A stretch of DNA of 64,000 nucleotides from Ruania rhizosphaerae (GTDB taxonomy: Bacteria > Actinomycetota > Actinomycetes > Actinomycetales > Beutenbergiaceae), in NCBI RefSeq assembly GCF_009805705.1, contig NZ_VSMB01000016.1, positions 1 to 64,000 on the forward strand, read 5' to 3'. Both the position numbers and the translations under genes were made by a program. The notes below the pieces were generated by a model that worked only from the letters and a program-made list of their open reading frames with translations, made no database searches and was not told the DNA's origin. Below are positions 30,735-38,495 of this stretch, piece after piece. Position 1 is the first letter of the stretch, and every line of letters starts with the position of its first letter.

Positions 30735-31232
30735 TCAGCGGTAGTTCACGAACTGCAGCGCGGCGTCGATATCGGCGTCCTTGAGCATCGCGATGACCTG
30801 CTGCAGGTCGTCCCGCTTCTTCGAGCTCACGCGTACCTCGTCACCGCTGATCTGCGTCTTCACGCCCTTGGGGCCATCGTCGCGGATCAACTTGGTGATC
30901 TTCTTCGCGTTCTCGCTGGACAGCCCCTCCTTGAGGGTGCCCGCGAGCCGGTACTCCTTGCCCGAAGGCTGCGGCTCGTCCTCACCGGTGTCGATGGCCT
31001 TGAGGGAGACTCCCCGGCGGATGAGCTTGGACTGGAAGACGTCGAGGATCGCCAGTACCCGCTCGGCGGTGTTCGCGGTCATCACGATCGCCTCACCGCT
31101 CCAGGCGATCGACGCACCGACGTTCTTGAAGTCGTACCGCTGGGAGATCTCCTTCGCGGCCTGATTGAGCGCGTTGTCCACCTCCTGCCGGTCGACCTTG
31201 CTCACGACGTCGAACGAGGAGTCGCTCGCCAC
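30735..31232 (-). CDS. yajQ: YajQ family nucleotide-binding protein
   Basis: A 165-residue UPF0234 protein with two duplicated alpha/beta domains. The N-terminal [18 protein letters not shown] and mid-protein [15 protein letters not shown] blocks identify the family. Relatives bind RNA or GTP/GMP, and one from Xanthomonas binds cyclic di-GMP; the role here is unknown. It is read away from the tRNA-Tyr gene, with a 97-bp shared upstream region. Confidence 0.93.
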   Translation of the reverse strand: MASDSSFDVVSKVDRQEVDNALNQAAKEISQRYDFKNVGASIAWSGEAIVMTANTAERVLAILDVFQSKLIRRGVSLKAIDTGEDEPQPSGKEYRLAGTLKEGLSSENAKKITKLIRDDGPKGVKTQISGDEVRVSSKKRDDLQQVIAMLKDADIDAALQFVNYR

Positions 31233-31300
31233 TGTTGCTCCTTACGTGTGGGACTGGCCACCCTGGGTGGCCGATGGTCACGAGATGCTGCCGGAGTTGG

Positions 31301-31306
31301 TATTGT
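31301..31306 (+). promoter_or_regulatory. Candidate -10 box for tRNA-Tyr
   Basis: TATTGT lies 23 nt before the mature 5' end of tRNA-Tyr, in an otherwise GC-rich stretch. The -35 region is not recognisable. Confidence 0.35.
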
Positions 31307-31329
31307 TTCACCCGGTCCACCGACCATAC

Positions 31330-31411
31330 GGCGGGTTGCCCGAGCGGCCAAAGGGAGCTGACTGTAAATCAGCCGCGGAATGCTTCGCAGGTTCGAATCC
31401 TGCACCCGCCA
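31330..31411 (+). tRNA. tRNA-Tyr (GTA)
   Basis: An 82-nt class II tRNA with a long variable arm. The acceptor stem GGCGGGT pairs with ACCCGCC, the anticodon GTA is at 31364-31366, the T loop is TTCGAAT, and the discriminator A is followed by an encoded CCA (31412-31414). The other three tRNAs in this window have no encoded CCA. Confidence 0.97.
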
Positions 31412-31420
31412 CCATCGACA

Positions 31421-31445
31421 GGGCGTCTCCAGCGCGGAGGCGCCC
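31421..31445 (+). terminator. Terminator after tRNA-Tyr
   Basis: A 10-bp stem (31421-31430 with 31436-31445, one G-U pair), a 5-nt loop AGCGC, then TTTGTCGTC. It starts 7 nt after the CCA end of tRNA-Tyr. Confidence 0.75.
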
Positions 31446-31628
31446 TTTGTCGTCGGTAGGGCGGGTCTGCACGCTTCGATCCCGCACCACGCCGCGCGCC
31501 CGGCAGGTGCGATGGAGCGCGGCGCCGGCCGCCTGAGTTGCCGGCAGCGTGTGCCCGACGTGGCGCCCGCCACATCTCGGCCCCGGATTTCCCCCGGAGG
31601 CTCCAGAGCATGTACTCTCGTTCCCGCT

Positions 31629-31701
31629 GCCCCGATAGCTCAGTCGGCAGAGCATCTCCATGGTAAGGAGAAGGTCAAGGGTTCGATTCCCTTTCGGGGC
31701 T
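31629..31701 (+). tRNA. tRNA-Thr (GGT)
   Basis: A 73-nt cloverleaf with acceptor GCCCCGA/TCGGGGC, D arm GCTC-AGTCGGCA-GAGC, anticodon loop ATGGTAA (GGT at 31662-31664) and T loop TTCGATT. No encoded CCA. A TACTCT -10-like box (31613-31618) lies 10 nt upstream. Confidence 0.96.
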
Positions 31702-31750
31702 CTGGTCGTGTCCGGTCCCGCGACCCATGTCGCGGGAGCCGGCAGGACGC

Positions 31751-31824
31751 GGCGGGGTAGCTCAGACGGTCAGAGCGCACGACTCATAATCGTGAGGTCG
31801 CGGGTTCGATCCCCGCTCCCGCTA
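31751..31824 (+). tRNA. tRNA-Met (CAT), probably elongator
   Basis: A 74-nt cloverleaf with anticodon CAT at 31785-31787. The anticodon stem CACGA/TCGTG lacks the three G-C pairs of the initiator tRNA, and the acceptor ends pair, which points to elongator methionine. A lysidine-modified isoleucine tRNA is a less likely alternative. The order tRNA-Thr, tRNA-Met, rpmG is common in Actinobacteria. No encoded CCA. Confidence 0.9.
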
Positions 31825-31880
31825 CACAATAAGCGCCGCAAAGCTGCCCGGGCCCGGGCAGCAGATCGTGAGGAAGAGCA

Positions 31881-32051
31881 ATGGCTACCAAGTCCGCGGA
31901 TGTCCGCCCGAAGATCACCCTTGCCTGCGAGGCGTGCAAGGAGCGCAACTACATCACCAAGAAGAACCGGCGGAACAACCCCGACCGGCTCGAGCTGGCG
32001 AAGTACTGCCCGCGCTGCAACGCCAAGACCAACCACCGCGAGACGCGCTGA
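31881..32051 (+). CDS. rpmG: 50S ribosomal protein L33 (zinc-binding form)
   Basis: A 56-residue protein starting [19 protein letters not shown]. It has both CxxC pairs (CEAC and CPRC), so it is the zinc-binding C+ paralogue; a zinc-free copy may exist elsewhere. GAGGAAG lies before the ATG. It sits 57 nt after tRNA-Met and 11 nt before hadA, probably on one transcript. Confidence 0.97.
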   Translation: MATKSADVRPKITLACEACKERNYITKKNRRNNPDRLELAKYCPRCNAKTNHRETR

Positions 32052-32062
32052 CCGACGCCTCG

Positions 32063-32515
32063 ATGAGTGCAGTCAACGCTGACTTCGTAGGGCGGGTGTT
32101 CACCGGAACCCCGCCCTACGTCGCGTCCCGGGCCAAGATCGCCGAGTTCGCGGCAGCGGTCGGCGCCGAGGCGGCCGTGCACGTGGATCCGGCTGCAGCG
32201 CAGGCGCTCGGGTATGCCGATGTGGTGGCTCCCGGGACTTTCGCCGTCGTGATCGCCCAGCGTGCTGAGGCTGAGTACATCCAGGACCCGGCCGCCGCGA
32301 TCGACTTCTCCCGGGTGGTGCACGCGAACGAGGTGTTCACCCACCACCGCCCGATCGTGGCGGGGGACCAGTTGCACACGGCTGTGCACGTGGACTCGAT
32401 CACCGAGCGCGCCGGGATCGCGATGGTCACCACCCGTAGCGTCATCTCCGACGGCGCAGGTGAGCTGGTCTGCGAGGTCACCTCGACGCTGGCCGTGCGT
32501 GGGGAGGATTCATGA
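32063..32515 (+). CDS. hadA: MaoC-like dehydratase N-terminal-type subunit (HadA-like)
   Basis: A 150-residue hot-dog-fold protein of the FAS1-like dehydratase family. The N-terminal PPYVASRAKIAEFAAAVG and VVAPGTFAVVI blocks are typical. It lacks the catalytic Asp/His motif and should form a heterodimer with the product of the next gene, which has it. In mycobacteria hadA-hadB follow rpmG and encode the (3R)-hydroxyacyl-ACP dehydratase of mycolate elongation. Mycolates are not expected in this lineage, so another fatty-acyl substrate is likely. Confidence 0.85.
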   Translation: MSAVNADFVGRVFTGTPPYVASRAKIAEFAAAVGAEAAVHVDPAAAQALGYADVVAPGTFAVVIAQRAEAEYIQDPAAAIDFSRVVHANEVFTHHRPIVAGDQLHTAVHVDSITERAGIAMVTTRSVISDGAGELVCEVTSTLAVRGEDS

Positions 32516-32934
32516 CGACGCTCACCACCGCCGTCGAGAAGGGCACTGAGCTCTACCTCCTCACGCGGACCGTGACCCGTGATCGGTTGGTCCGCTACGC
32601 CGGAGCCAGCGGGGACTTCAATCCGATCCACTACAACGACCGCTTCGCCACCGAGGTCGGTCTGCCGGGTGTGATCGCCCACGGGATGCTCACCATGGGC
32701 CTGGCCTGCGCCACCCTCACCGATTGGCTGGACGATCCGGCCGATCTGATCTCCTACGGGGTCCGCTTCACCCGGCCGGTCCCGGTCCCGGACCCGGGTG
32801 AGGTGGCGCTCGAGGTGCGTGCCGTCGTCGGGACTGTGGACCCGGAGGCGGGCACGGCGAGGATCGACCTGGCAGTCACGCTCGAGGGTACGAGCGTTCT
32901 GGGTAAGAGCCAGGCCCACGTGCGCCTGCACTGA
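32512..32934 (+). CDS. hadB: MaoC-like (3R)-hydroxyacyl dehydratase catalytic subunit (HadB-like)
   Basis: A 140-residue hot-dog-fold protein with the hydratase-2 motif GASGDFNPIHYND, giving catalytic D35 and H40, followed by GVIAHGMLTMG. It overlaps hadA by 4 nt (ATGA), as expected for obligate partners. In related genomes murB follows; here a lacI/MFS pair lies between. It converges on lacI, and a palindromic repeat fills the spacer. Confidence 0.88.
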   Translation: MTTLTTAVEKGTELYLLTRTVTRDRLVRYAGASGDFNPIHYNDRFATEVGLPGVIAHGMLTMGLACATLTDWLDDPADLISYGVRFTRPVPVPDPGEVALEVRAVVGTVDPEAGTARIDLAVTLEGTSVLGKSQAHVRLH

Positions 32935-32951
32935 CCGGGCCCCCAGTCCCA

Positions 32952-33011
32952 GCCGAACGCTGAGGTGTTCGGCGTTCGGTGGCAGATTCGCCGAGCAATT
33001 CAGCGCTCGGC
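32952..33011. repeat. Dispersed 60-bp palindromic element, copy A
   Basis: A 23-bp arm (32952-32974) pairs with 32989-33011 with four mismatches. The sequence is clearly related to the element at 46455-46517: shared blocks include GAACGCTGAG, TCGGCGT and TCAGCG. It lies between convergent hadB and lacI, so it can act as a two-way terminator. Confidence 0.75.
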
Positions 33012-33023
33012 AGGGGCGCCGGA

Positions 33024-34064
33024 TCAGTCAGGGACCGGCCCGGTGGTCGTCCCTACCCGCAGCTGACACGCCAGCGACACCGGCTGGGGACGTTCCCCGT
33101 CGGCGAGCATGATGGCGGCGCGGGCAGCGCTCTCACCTTTCTCGCGCGCGGGTTGGACCACGGATGTGAGCCGGTGCTCACCCAACCAGGGCAGGTCGAC
33201 CCCGTCGAAGCCGGCCACGGAGACGTCCTCGGGAACTCGCAGTCCCCGTTCGGTCGCCGCCAGCAGCAGCCCGGCGGCGATGAGATCGCTGAAGCCCACC
33301 AGGGCCGTGGGCCGCGGGGAGCGGTCCAGCAGCGCGTGCCCCGCACGGATACCCTCCTCCACCAGCGACCGCTGGGTCGACTCCGCGGCGACCGGTTCGA
33401 TACCGGCGTCGAGCAGTCCGGCCACCCGATCCGCGATGTAGCGCCCCTGCGGTCGCGTGCCGATGACGTCAACGGGTCCCGCCGCCCGCTCGCTCGTCCA
33501 TGGCATCGTCGCGAGCGCCACCCGGCGGTGGCCGAGTCCGACGAGGTGCTCACCCAGGGCTGCCATCCCGGCCCGGTCCTGTACCCGGACCGAGACCGCA
33601 CCAGGGCCGGTACGGTCCACCCACACCATCGGCACCTCCCGCTCGCGTAGCACCCGGCCGGCGTCGCGCCCGAGGGCGTGCAGGACGACGACGGAGTCCA
33701 TCGACCCGTGCCGGATCAGGTGCTGGCCGGCGGGATCGTCTTCCCCGGCGGGGATCAGCAGCATGCCGCGGGCGGCGTCGCCGAGTGCGCTGGCCACGCC
33801 GCCGAGAGTCTGCACGGCGACGGGGTCGCGGAAGTTGGTCCGCACGTCACGTCCCACGAGCACCCCCACCACCCTGCTGCGTCCGCGGCGCAACGAGGCG
33901 GCCACCGGATTGGGCCCGGCGTAGCCGAGCTCGGAGGCGGCCCGCAGCACCCGCTGCTTGGTGGCCTCTGCGATCGGGCCGGCGCCGGAGAAGGCGAGGG
34001 ACGCCGTCGAGAGGGAGACGCCCGCCGTGCGGGCGACATCAGTGAGGGTGGCGCGTCTGCTCAT
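33024..34064 (-). CDS. LacI-family transcriptional repressor
   Basis: A 346-residue regulator with an N-terminal LacI helix-turn-helix (TLTDVARTAGVSLSTASLAFSG, residues 7-28), the hinge region (AASLRRGRSRVVGVLV) and a periplasmic-binding-protein-like sugar-sensing domain. It is divergent from an MFS transporter gene, with a 139-bp spacer holding a palindrome, so it probably controls that transporter. The usual VSxxTVSRVLN recognition sequence is changed to LSTASLAFSG, which predicts a non-standard operator. Confidence 0.9.
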   Translation of the reverse strand: MSRRATLTDVARTAGVSLSTASLAFSGAGPIAEATKQRVLRAASELGYAGPNPVAASLRRGRSRVVGVLVGRDVRTNFRDPVAVQTLGGVASALGDAARGMLLIPAGEDDPAGQHLIRHGSMDSVVVLHALGRDAGRVLREREVPMVWVDRTGPGAVSVRVQDRAGMAALGEHLVGLGHRRVALATMPWTSERAAGPVDVIGTRPQGRYIADRVAGLLDAGIEPVAAESTQRSLVEEGIRAGHALLDRSPRPTALVGFSDLIAAGLLLAATERGLRVPEDVSVAGFDGVDLPWLGEHRLTSVVQPAREKGESAARAAIMLADGERPQPVSLACQLRVGTTTGPVPD

Positions 34065-34102
34065 CTGCTCGTTCTGTGCTCCTCGAGGTTTGACCGGCGC
34101 TC

Positions 34103-34119
34103 ATGGTCGGCCGCACCAT
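34103..34119. promoter_or_regulatory. Candidate LacI-family operator
   Basis: The palindrome ATGGT-N7-ACCAT lies in the lacI/MFS divergent spacer. Its right half overlaps a reverse-strand -10 box (TATGGT) for lacI and lies next to a forward TAGCCT (34119-34124), so a bound repressor could block both genes. Confidence 0.4.
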
Positions 34120-34203
34120 AGCCTAGGCGCGCCGCACCCGCCGTTCTTCCGGTGGACACCGCCCAGCTGACCGTTCCGCGGAGTCCACTGCCGAAAGATC
34201 TCG

Positions 34204-35457
34204 ATGTCACCCACTGTCTCCCCTGAGCGAGCGCGCCGAGGCGCAGCCCTGGTCATGGCGACCTTCACGCTCAACGGCTTCACGCTGGCGAACTGGCTCT
34301 CCCGGATCCCCACGGTTCGCGACGAGTTGCGGTTGAGCGAGGGGCAGCTCGGGATGATCATCCTCATCGGCTCGCTCGGGTCGCTGTTCTCGATGCCCGT
34401 CACCGGGCGGATGATCCACCGATTCGGGGCCCGCACCACCGTCGTGCTCGCGGCGACCTTCGCCTCGGCCGGGCTAGGCGTCGTCGCCGCCGGGGTGGGC
34501 ATCGGGGCCGTGTGGCTGCTGATCGCCGGACTGTTCCTGGCGATGATCGGTGTCGGTGGCTGGGACGTCGCGATGAACTATGCCGGGACTGTCGCCGAAC
34601 AGGCGCTGGACCGGGCGATCATGCCGTGGTTCCACGGTGGCTTCTCGATCGGCACGGTGCTGGGGGCCGGCGCTGGGGCGCTCGTCATCCGCGCCGGCAT
34701 CGGTGTGCCATTGCACGTGCTCACGGTGGTCGCCGTGGTCTTCGCGTTGGTGGTGCTGTGCACGCGCGGATTCCTCCCCGCCGAACCAGAGCCTCAGGCC
34801 CACGACGGCGACCCTCACCGTGGTCCTGGCCCCTCCTTTCTGCGGGTGTGGTTCGAGCGCCGCACCCTGCTCGTGGGCCTGGTCGTGCTCGCGGCTGCCC
34901 TCACCGAGGGGGCAGCTAACGACTGGCTCGCCCTCGCCGTCGTGGATGGTTTCGGCACCCCGAACGAGGTGGGAGCAGTCGGCCTGACGATCTTCCTCGT
35001 GGGCATGACCGTGATGCGGTTCCTGGGCACCTTCCTGCTGAACCGCTTCGGCCGCGTGGCCGTGCTCCGGCTGTGCACCGCGATGGCGATCGCCGGGTTG
35101 GCGATCTTCACGTTGGTGCCGGTGCTGCCGGTGGCGATGGCCGGGGGAGCACTGTGGGGGATGGGTGCCGCGTTGGGGTTCCCGGTCGGGATGAGCGCCG
35201 CCTCCGATGACCCGGCGAAGGCGGCTGCGCGGCTGGCGGTGGTCTCCACCATCGGGTACTCGGCATTCCTCGTCGGTCCGGGCGTTCTCGGTCTGCTCGG
35301 TGAGGTGGTCGGCACCCGGCACGCGTTGCTGGTGATCATGGTCCCGCTCGTTGCCGGGCTGTTCGCGATTCCTGCGGCCGGCGAGCGTAGGACCTCCGGC
35401 GAACAGGTCGAATCGCCGGTCGAAGGTTCCGGTGCCGGTCAGGAGGCACAGTCGTGA
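34204..35457 (+). CDS. Major facilitator superfamily transporter
   Basis: A 417-residue protein with twelve predicted helices and a charged central loop at about 195-220. The helix 2-3 loop MPVTGRMIHRFGARTT carries the MFS motif A region. It resembles the YbjJ-like and fucose-permease-like branch, but the substrate cannot be named. The divergent LacI regulator suggests a sugar or sugar-like compound. The stop overlaps a possible GTG start in the murB frame. Confidence 0.85.
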   Translation: MSPTVSPERARRGAALVMATFTLNGFTLANWLSRIPTVRDELRLSEGQLGMIILIGSLGSLFSMPVTGRMIHRFGARTTVVLAATFASAGLGVVAAGVGIGAVWLLIAGLFLAMIGVGGWDVAMNYAGTVAEQALDRAIMPWFHGGFSIGTVLGAGAGALVIRAGIGVPLHVLTVVAVVFALVVLCTRGFLPAEPEPQAHDGDPHRGPGPSFLRVWFERRTLLVGLVVLAAALTEGAANDWLALAVVDGFGTPNEVGAVGLTIFLVGMTVMRFLGTFLLNRFGRVAVLRLCTAMAIAGLAIFTLVPVLPVAMAGGALWGMGAALGFPVGMSAASDDPAKAAARLAVVSTIGYSAFLVGPGVLGLLGEVVGTRHALLVIMVPLVAGLFAIPAAGERRTSGEQVESPVEGSGAGQEAQS

Positions 35458-35490
35458 GCCGTTCATCCGACCTGGGAGTGAGCAGCGCCG

Positions 35491-35496
35491 TAGAGT
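35491..35496 (+). promoter_or_regulatory. -10 box for a near-leaderless murB mRNA
   Basis: TAGAGT lies 8 nt before the ATG at 35505, which predicts transcription starting at or within 2 nt of the start codon. No ribosome binding site precedes that ATG. Confidence 0.5.
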
Positions 35497-35504
35497 GGTC
35501 GCCC

Positions 35505-36590
35505 ATGACCCCCCTGTCTGCTCCGAGCACCGTTCGGCTCGCGGACCTGACCACGTTCCGCGTGGGTGGGCCGGTGCACCGATTCGTGGAGGCGAGCACC
35601 GAGGACGAGATCGTGGCGACGGTCGCCGATGCCGACGCTGCCGGCGAACCGGTCCTCGTGCTCGGTGGGGGATCCAATGTGCTCGCCGCCGACGACGGTT
35701 TTCCCGGTGTCGTCGTCCGTGACGGGCGCCGGGGGATCGCCGTCGAGAGCCAGGACGCGTGTGGTGGTGCCGCCATCCGCGTACCGGCCGGGCAGCCGTG
35801 GGAGGACGTCGTGCTGCGGGCGGTGACCGAGGGGTGGCGCGGAATCGAGGCGCTCGCCGGCATCCCCGGCTCCACGGGTGCCACGCCGGTGCAGAACGTG
35901 GGGGCCTACGGTCAGGAGGTGGCCGAGGTGATCTCCTCGGTGCGTACCTGGGACCGGGCGGCCGGCCGGATCCGGACACTGGCACGTTCGGAGCTCGGCT
36001 TCGGGTACCGCTCCTCGCTGCTCAAGGATTCCTTCACCGATGACGGTACCGGCCGCGCGTGGCTTCCGAGCCCCCGGTACGTGGTACTCGAGGTGCATTT
36101 CCAGTTCGTGCTCGCTGACACCAGCGCTCCGATCGCCTACCCGGAGCTCGCCACGACGCTCGGTGTGGCGCTGGGGGAACGAGCGGCGTCAGCCGAGGTG
36201 CGCGACGCCGTCCTGGAGCTGCGCCGCAGCAAGGGCATGGTGCTCGACCCGGCTGACCACGACACGTGGAGCGCCGGTTCGTTCTTCACCAACCCGATCC
36301 TGGCGGCCGAGCAGGCGGCGCGGCTTCCCGCCGATGCGCCCCGGTTCCCGGAGGAGGATGGGGTGAAGACCAGTGCCGCGTGGTTGATCGCTCGTTCCGG
36401 CTTCGCCAAGGGCCACGGGCTGCCCGGCCCGGCGGCCCTGTCCACCAAGCATGTGCTCGCCCTGACCAACCGGGGCGAGGCGCGTGCTGCGGACCTGCTC
36501 GCGCTCGCTCGTGAGGTGCGAGACGGCGTCCGGGCCGACTTCGGCATCGACCTGGTGCCTGAGCCGGTGCTGTGCGGGGACCGCTTCTAA
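35505..36590 (+). CDS. murB: UDP-N-acetylenolpyruvoylglucosamine reductase
   Basis: A 361-residue flavoenzyme that makes UDP-MurNAc for peptidoglycan. The FAD-binding segments LTTFRVGGP, VLGGGSNVLAAD and GIEALAGIPGSTGATPVQNVGAYGQE are present, as is the catalytic serine region SAGSFFTNP. The ATG at 35505 was preferred to GTG 35454, which overlaps the MFS stop, because it puts LTTFRVGGP at the usual distance and has a -10 box upstream. murB near rpmG-hadAB is a conserved actinobacterial arrangement. Confidence 0.93.
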   Translation: MTPLSAPSTVRLADLTTFRVGGPVHRFVEASTEDEIVATVADADAAGEPVLVLGGGSNVLAADDGFPGVVVRDGRRGIAVESQDACGGAAIRVPAGQPWEDVVLRAVTEGWRGIEALAGIPGSTGATPVQNVGAYGQEVAEVISSVRTWDRAAGRIRTLARSELGFGYRSSLLKDSFTDDGTGRAWLPSPRYVVLEVHFQFVLADTSAPIAYPELATTLGVALGERAASAEVRDAVLELRRSKGMVLDPADHDTWSAGSFFTNPILAAEQAARLPADAPRFPEEDGVKTSAAWLIARSGFAKGHGLPGPAALSTKHVLALTNRGEARAADLLALAREVRDGVRADFGIDLVPEPVLCGDRF

Positions 36591-36608
36591 AGACGTTCCG
36601 CCAGGAGT

Positions 36609-37373
36609 TCAGGTGTGAGCGAGGTGCTCCAGGGTCAGCTCTGCGACCTGATCCGAGTGCTCGTAGACGACTCCGTGTGCTGCGCCGGACAGCTGGACGT
36701 GGCAGGCGTGGGGGAGGAGGGTGGCCATCGTCTCGACCCACGTGGGTGGGACGACCGTGTCGTGCTCTCCGTGCAGCAGCAACGTCCTGGTGCGAATGAG
36801 CGGCAGCCGCGCGGCGATCGGGTAGCGCATCATGGACGGAAGCACCTGCGTGAACCAGGCGGGACCGCACCGCAGGTAGGAGCTGGACGCCACCATCCGC
36901 ATCCGGCGAGACTCGTGCGAGGCCGACTGCAGCAGCCGTCCGGCCTGCTGCCACACCGCCGGTTCCGCCGGGTTCACCGGTGGTCCGATGAGCACGGCCG
37001 ACCGGTAGCTGTCGTCCCGGCTGAGCATCTCGACCACGACCTGCGCCCCCATCGAGTGACCGATGAGAACAGCGTCTGTGATCTCCTCGGCGGCCAGTGC
37101 TGCCCGCACTGTCTCGGCGAACCCGGCGATGCTCAGCGGCCTGCGGGGATGTGGCAGACCCCCGAAGCCGGGCAGGTCGAGCAGCAGGACGTCCCCCGCA
37201 TGGTGCAACGCGAATGCCAGTGGCTCGAAGTAGCGTGAGGAGACCCCGATACCGTGCACGAGCACGAACGTCGGCCCGCCGGTGCCGGTGAGCTCGCGGA
37301 CCCGGATGCGTGCGTCCTGGTAGCGCATCACCCGTCGTGACATCCGCCGTCGGGTACCGCGCTCCCGGGTCAC
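36609..37373 (-). CDS. Alpha/beta hydrolase
   Basis: A 254-residue alpha/beta-hydrolase-fold protein. HGIGVSSRYFEPL forms the oxyanion-hole region, the nucleophile is S107 in GHSMG, and HGEHDTVVPP and GAAHGVVYEH supply the acid and histidine. No substrate can be inferred. The GTG start overlaps the stop of the deaminase gene (GTGA), so the two are coupled; an internal ATG at codon 11 is an alternative start. Confidence 0.85.
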   Translation of the reverse strand: MTRERGTRRRMSRRVMRYQDARIRVRELTGTGGPTFVLVHGIGVSSRYFEPLAFALHHAGDVLLLDLPGFGGLPHPRRPLSIAGFAETVRAALAAEEITDAVLIGHSMGAQVVVEMLSRDDSYRSAVLIGPPVNPAEPAVWQQAGRLLQSASHESRRMRMVASSSYLRCGPAWFTQVLPSMMRYPIAARLPLIRTRTLLLHGEHDTVVPPTWVETMATLLPHACHVQLSGAAHGVVYEHSDQVAELTLEHLAHT

Positions 37374-38422
37374 GGGTGCGTCTCGGGGTCCGGGGTCCTC
37401 AGCCAGGCGTCGATCTCGGCGAGCATCGTGGCACGCGATCTCGCCGAAGCGCGGCTGGCGCGAATCGAACCGCGTGCGAGCTCGGCGATCTCGGCATCGC
37501 TGAGCCCGTGGACATGTCGGGCGGTCTCGTACTGGTCCAGCAACCGGGAGCCGAACAGGAGCGGGTCGTCCGCTCCGAGCGCAATATCGGCACCGGCGGC
37601 GAGCAGTGTGCGCAGCGGCACCTGCTCGGCATGAGCGAAGACGCCGAGTGAGACGTTCGAGGCCGGGCAGATCTCGAGCGCGATCCCGTCGGCCACGATC
37701 CGATCCAGCAGCGCTGGATCCTCGGCCGCCCGGATCCCGTGTCCCAGCCGGTCGGGGCGCAGGTGCGCGACTACTTCTGAGATGTGGTCCGGTCCGAGCA
37801 GTTCGCCGCCGTGCGGCGCCAGCAGCAGCCCCGCCCGGGAGGCAATCTGGAACGCCGCACCGAAGTCGGTGGTGGCGCCTCGGCGCTCGTCGTTGCTCAG
37901 GCCGAACCCGATCACCTCACCCGGTCCGTCCCCGGCATGGCGCACGGCGAGGCGCGCCAGCGTGCGTGCGTCCAGCGGGTGCCGGGTCCGGGAAGCGGCC
38001 ACGATGACGGCGACCTCCACCCCGGCTGCCGCGCTCGCCTCACGTGCGGCGTCCATGACGATCTCCAGCGCCGGCGTGATGCCTCCGACGTGCGGTGCGT
38101 AGGAGGTCGGGTCGACCTGGATCTCCAGGCGACGGGAGCCTTCCGCTGCATCGTCCTCGACCGCCTCGTGGATGAGCCGGCGCATGGCCGTCTCCGACCG
38201 GACGACCGCGCGCGCGGCGTCGTACATGCGCTGGAAGCGGAACCAGCCGCGCTCGTTGGCAGGTAGGCGTAGCGCATCGGGTGCCGCGACCGTCTCTCGT
38301 AGCGTCTCCGGGATCCGCATACCGGCCTCGTCGGCCAGCTCGACCAGCGTTCCCGGGCGCATCGACCCGGTGAAGTGCAGATGCAGGTGCGCTTTCGGCA
38401 ACCTGCGCAGATCGCGAGCCAC
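37370..38422 (-). CDS. add: Adenosine deaminase family protein
   Basis: A 350-residue amidohydrolase. Metal ligands H14 and H16 lie in HLHLHFTGS; SNDERRG, APHGGE, GHGIR, CPASN and GADDPLLF complete the family set. The HFTGS variant of the usual HLDGA is found in actinobacterial adenosine deaminases. An aminodeoxyfutalosine deaminase role is unlikely because the classical Men pathway is encoded here. It starts with GTG and shares an upstream region with the divergent kinase cassette, where one ATGAGA-N4-TCTCAT site lies. Confidence 0.85.
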   Translation of the reverse strand: MARDLRRLPKAHLHLHFTGSMRPGTLVELADEAGMRIPETLRETVAAPDALRLPANERGWFRFQRMYDAARAVVRSETAMRRLIHEAVEDDAAEGSRRLEIQVDPTSYAPHVGGITPALEIVMDAAREASAAAGVEVAVIVAASRTRHPLDARTLARLAVRHAGDGPGEVIGFGLSNDERRGATTDFGAAFQIASRAGLLLAPHGGELLGPDHISEVVAHLRPDRLGHGIRAAEDPALLDRIVADGIALEICPASNVSLGVFAHAEQVPLRTLLAAGADIALGADDPLLFGSRLLDQYETARHVHGLSDAEIAELARGSIRASRASARSRATMLAEIDAWLRTPDPETHP

Positions 38423-38433
38423 ATCGTCACTCT

Positions 38434-38460
38434 ATGAGAACTTTCTCATCGTGATCTCAC
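38434..38460. promoter_or_regulatory. Palindrome ATGAGA-N4-TCTCAT with an 11-bp spaced repeat, site 1
   Basis: ATGAGA (38434-38439) and TCTCAT (38444-38449) form a perfect palindrome. A second half-site, TCTCAC, starts at 38455, exactly 11 bp after the first TCTCAT. An 11-bp repeat period is typical of OmpR/PhoB-type regulators. It lies between add and the kinase gene, and the same palindrome recurs at 40171-40186. Confidence 0.55.
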
Positions 38461-38495
38461 GTTCGCCTTATCCGGTCGCGGTCGGATCGTCGATC

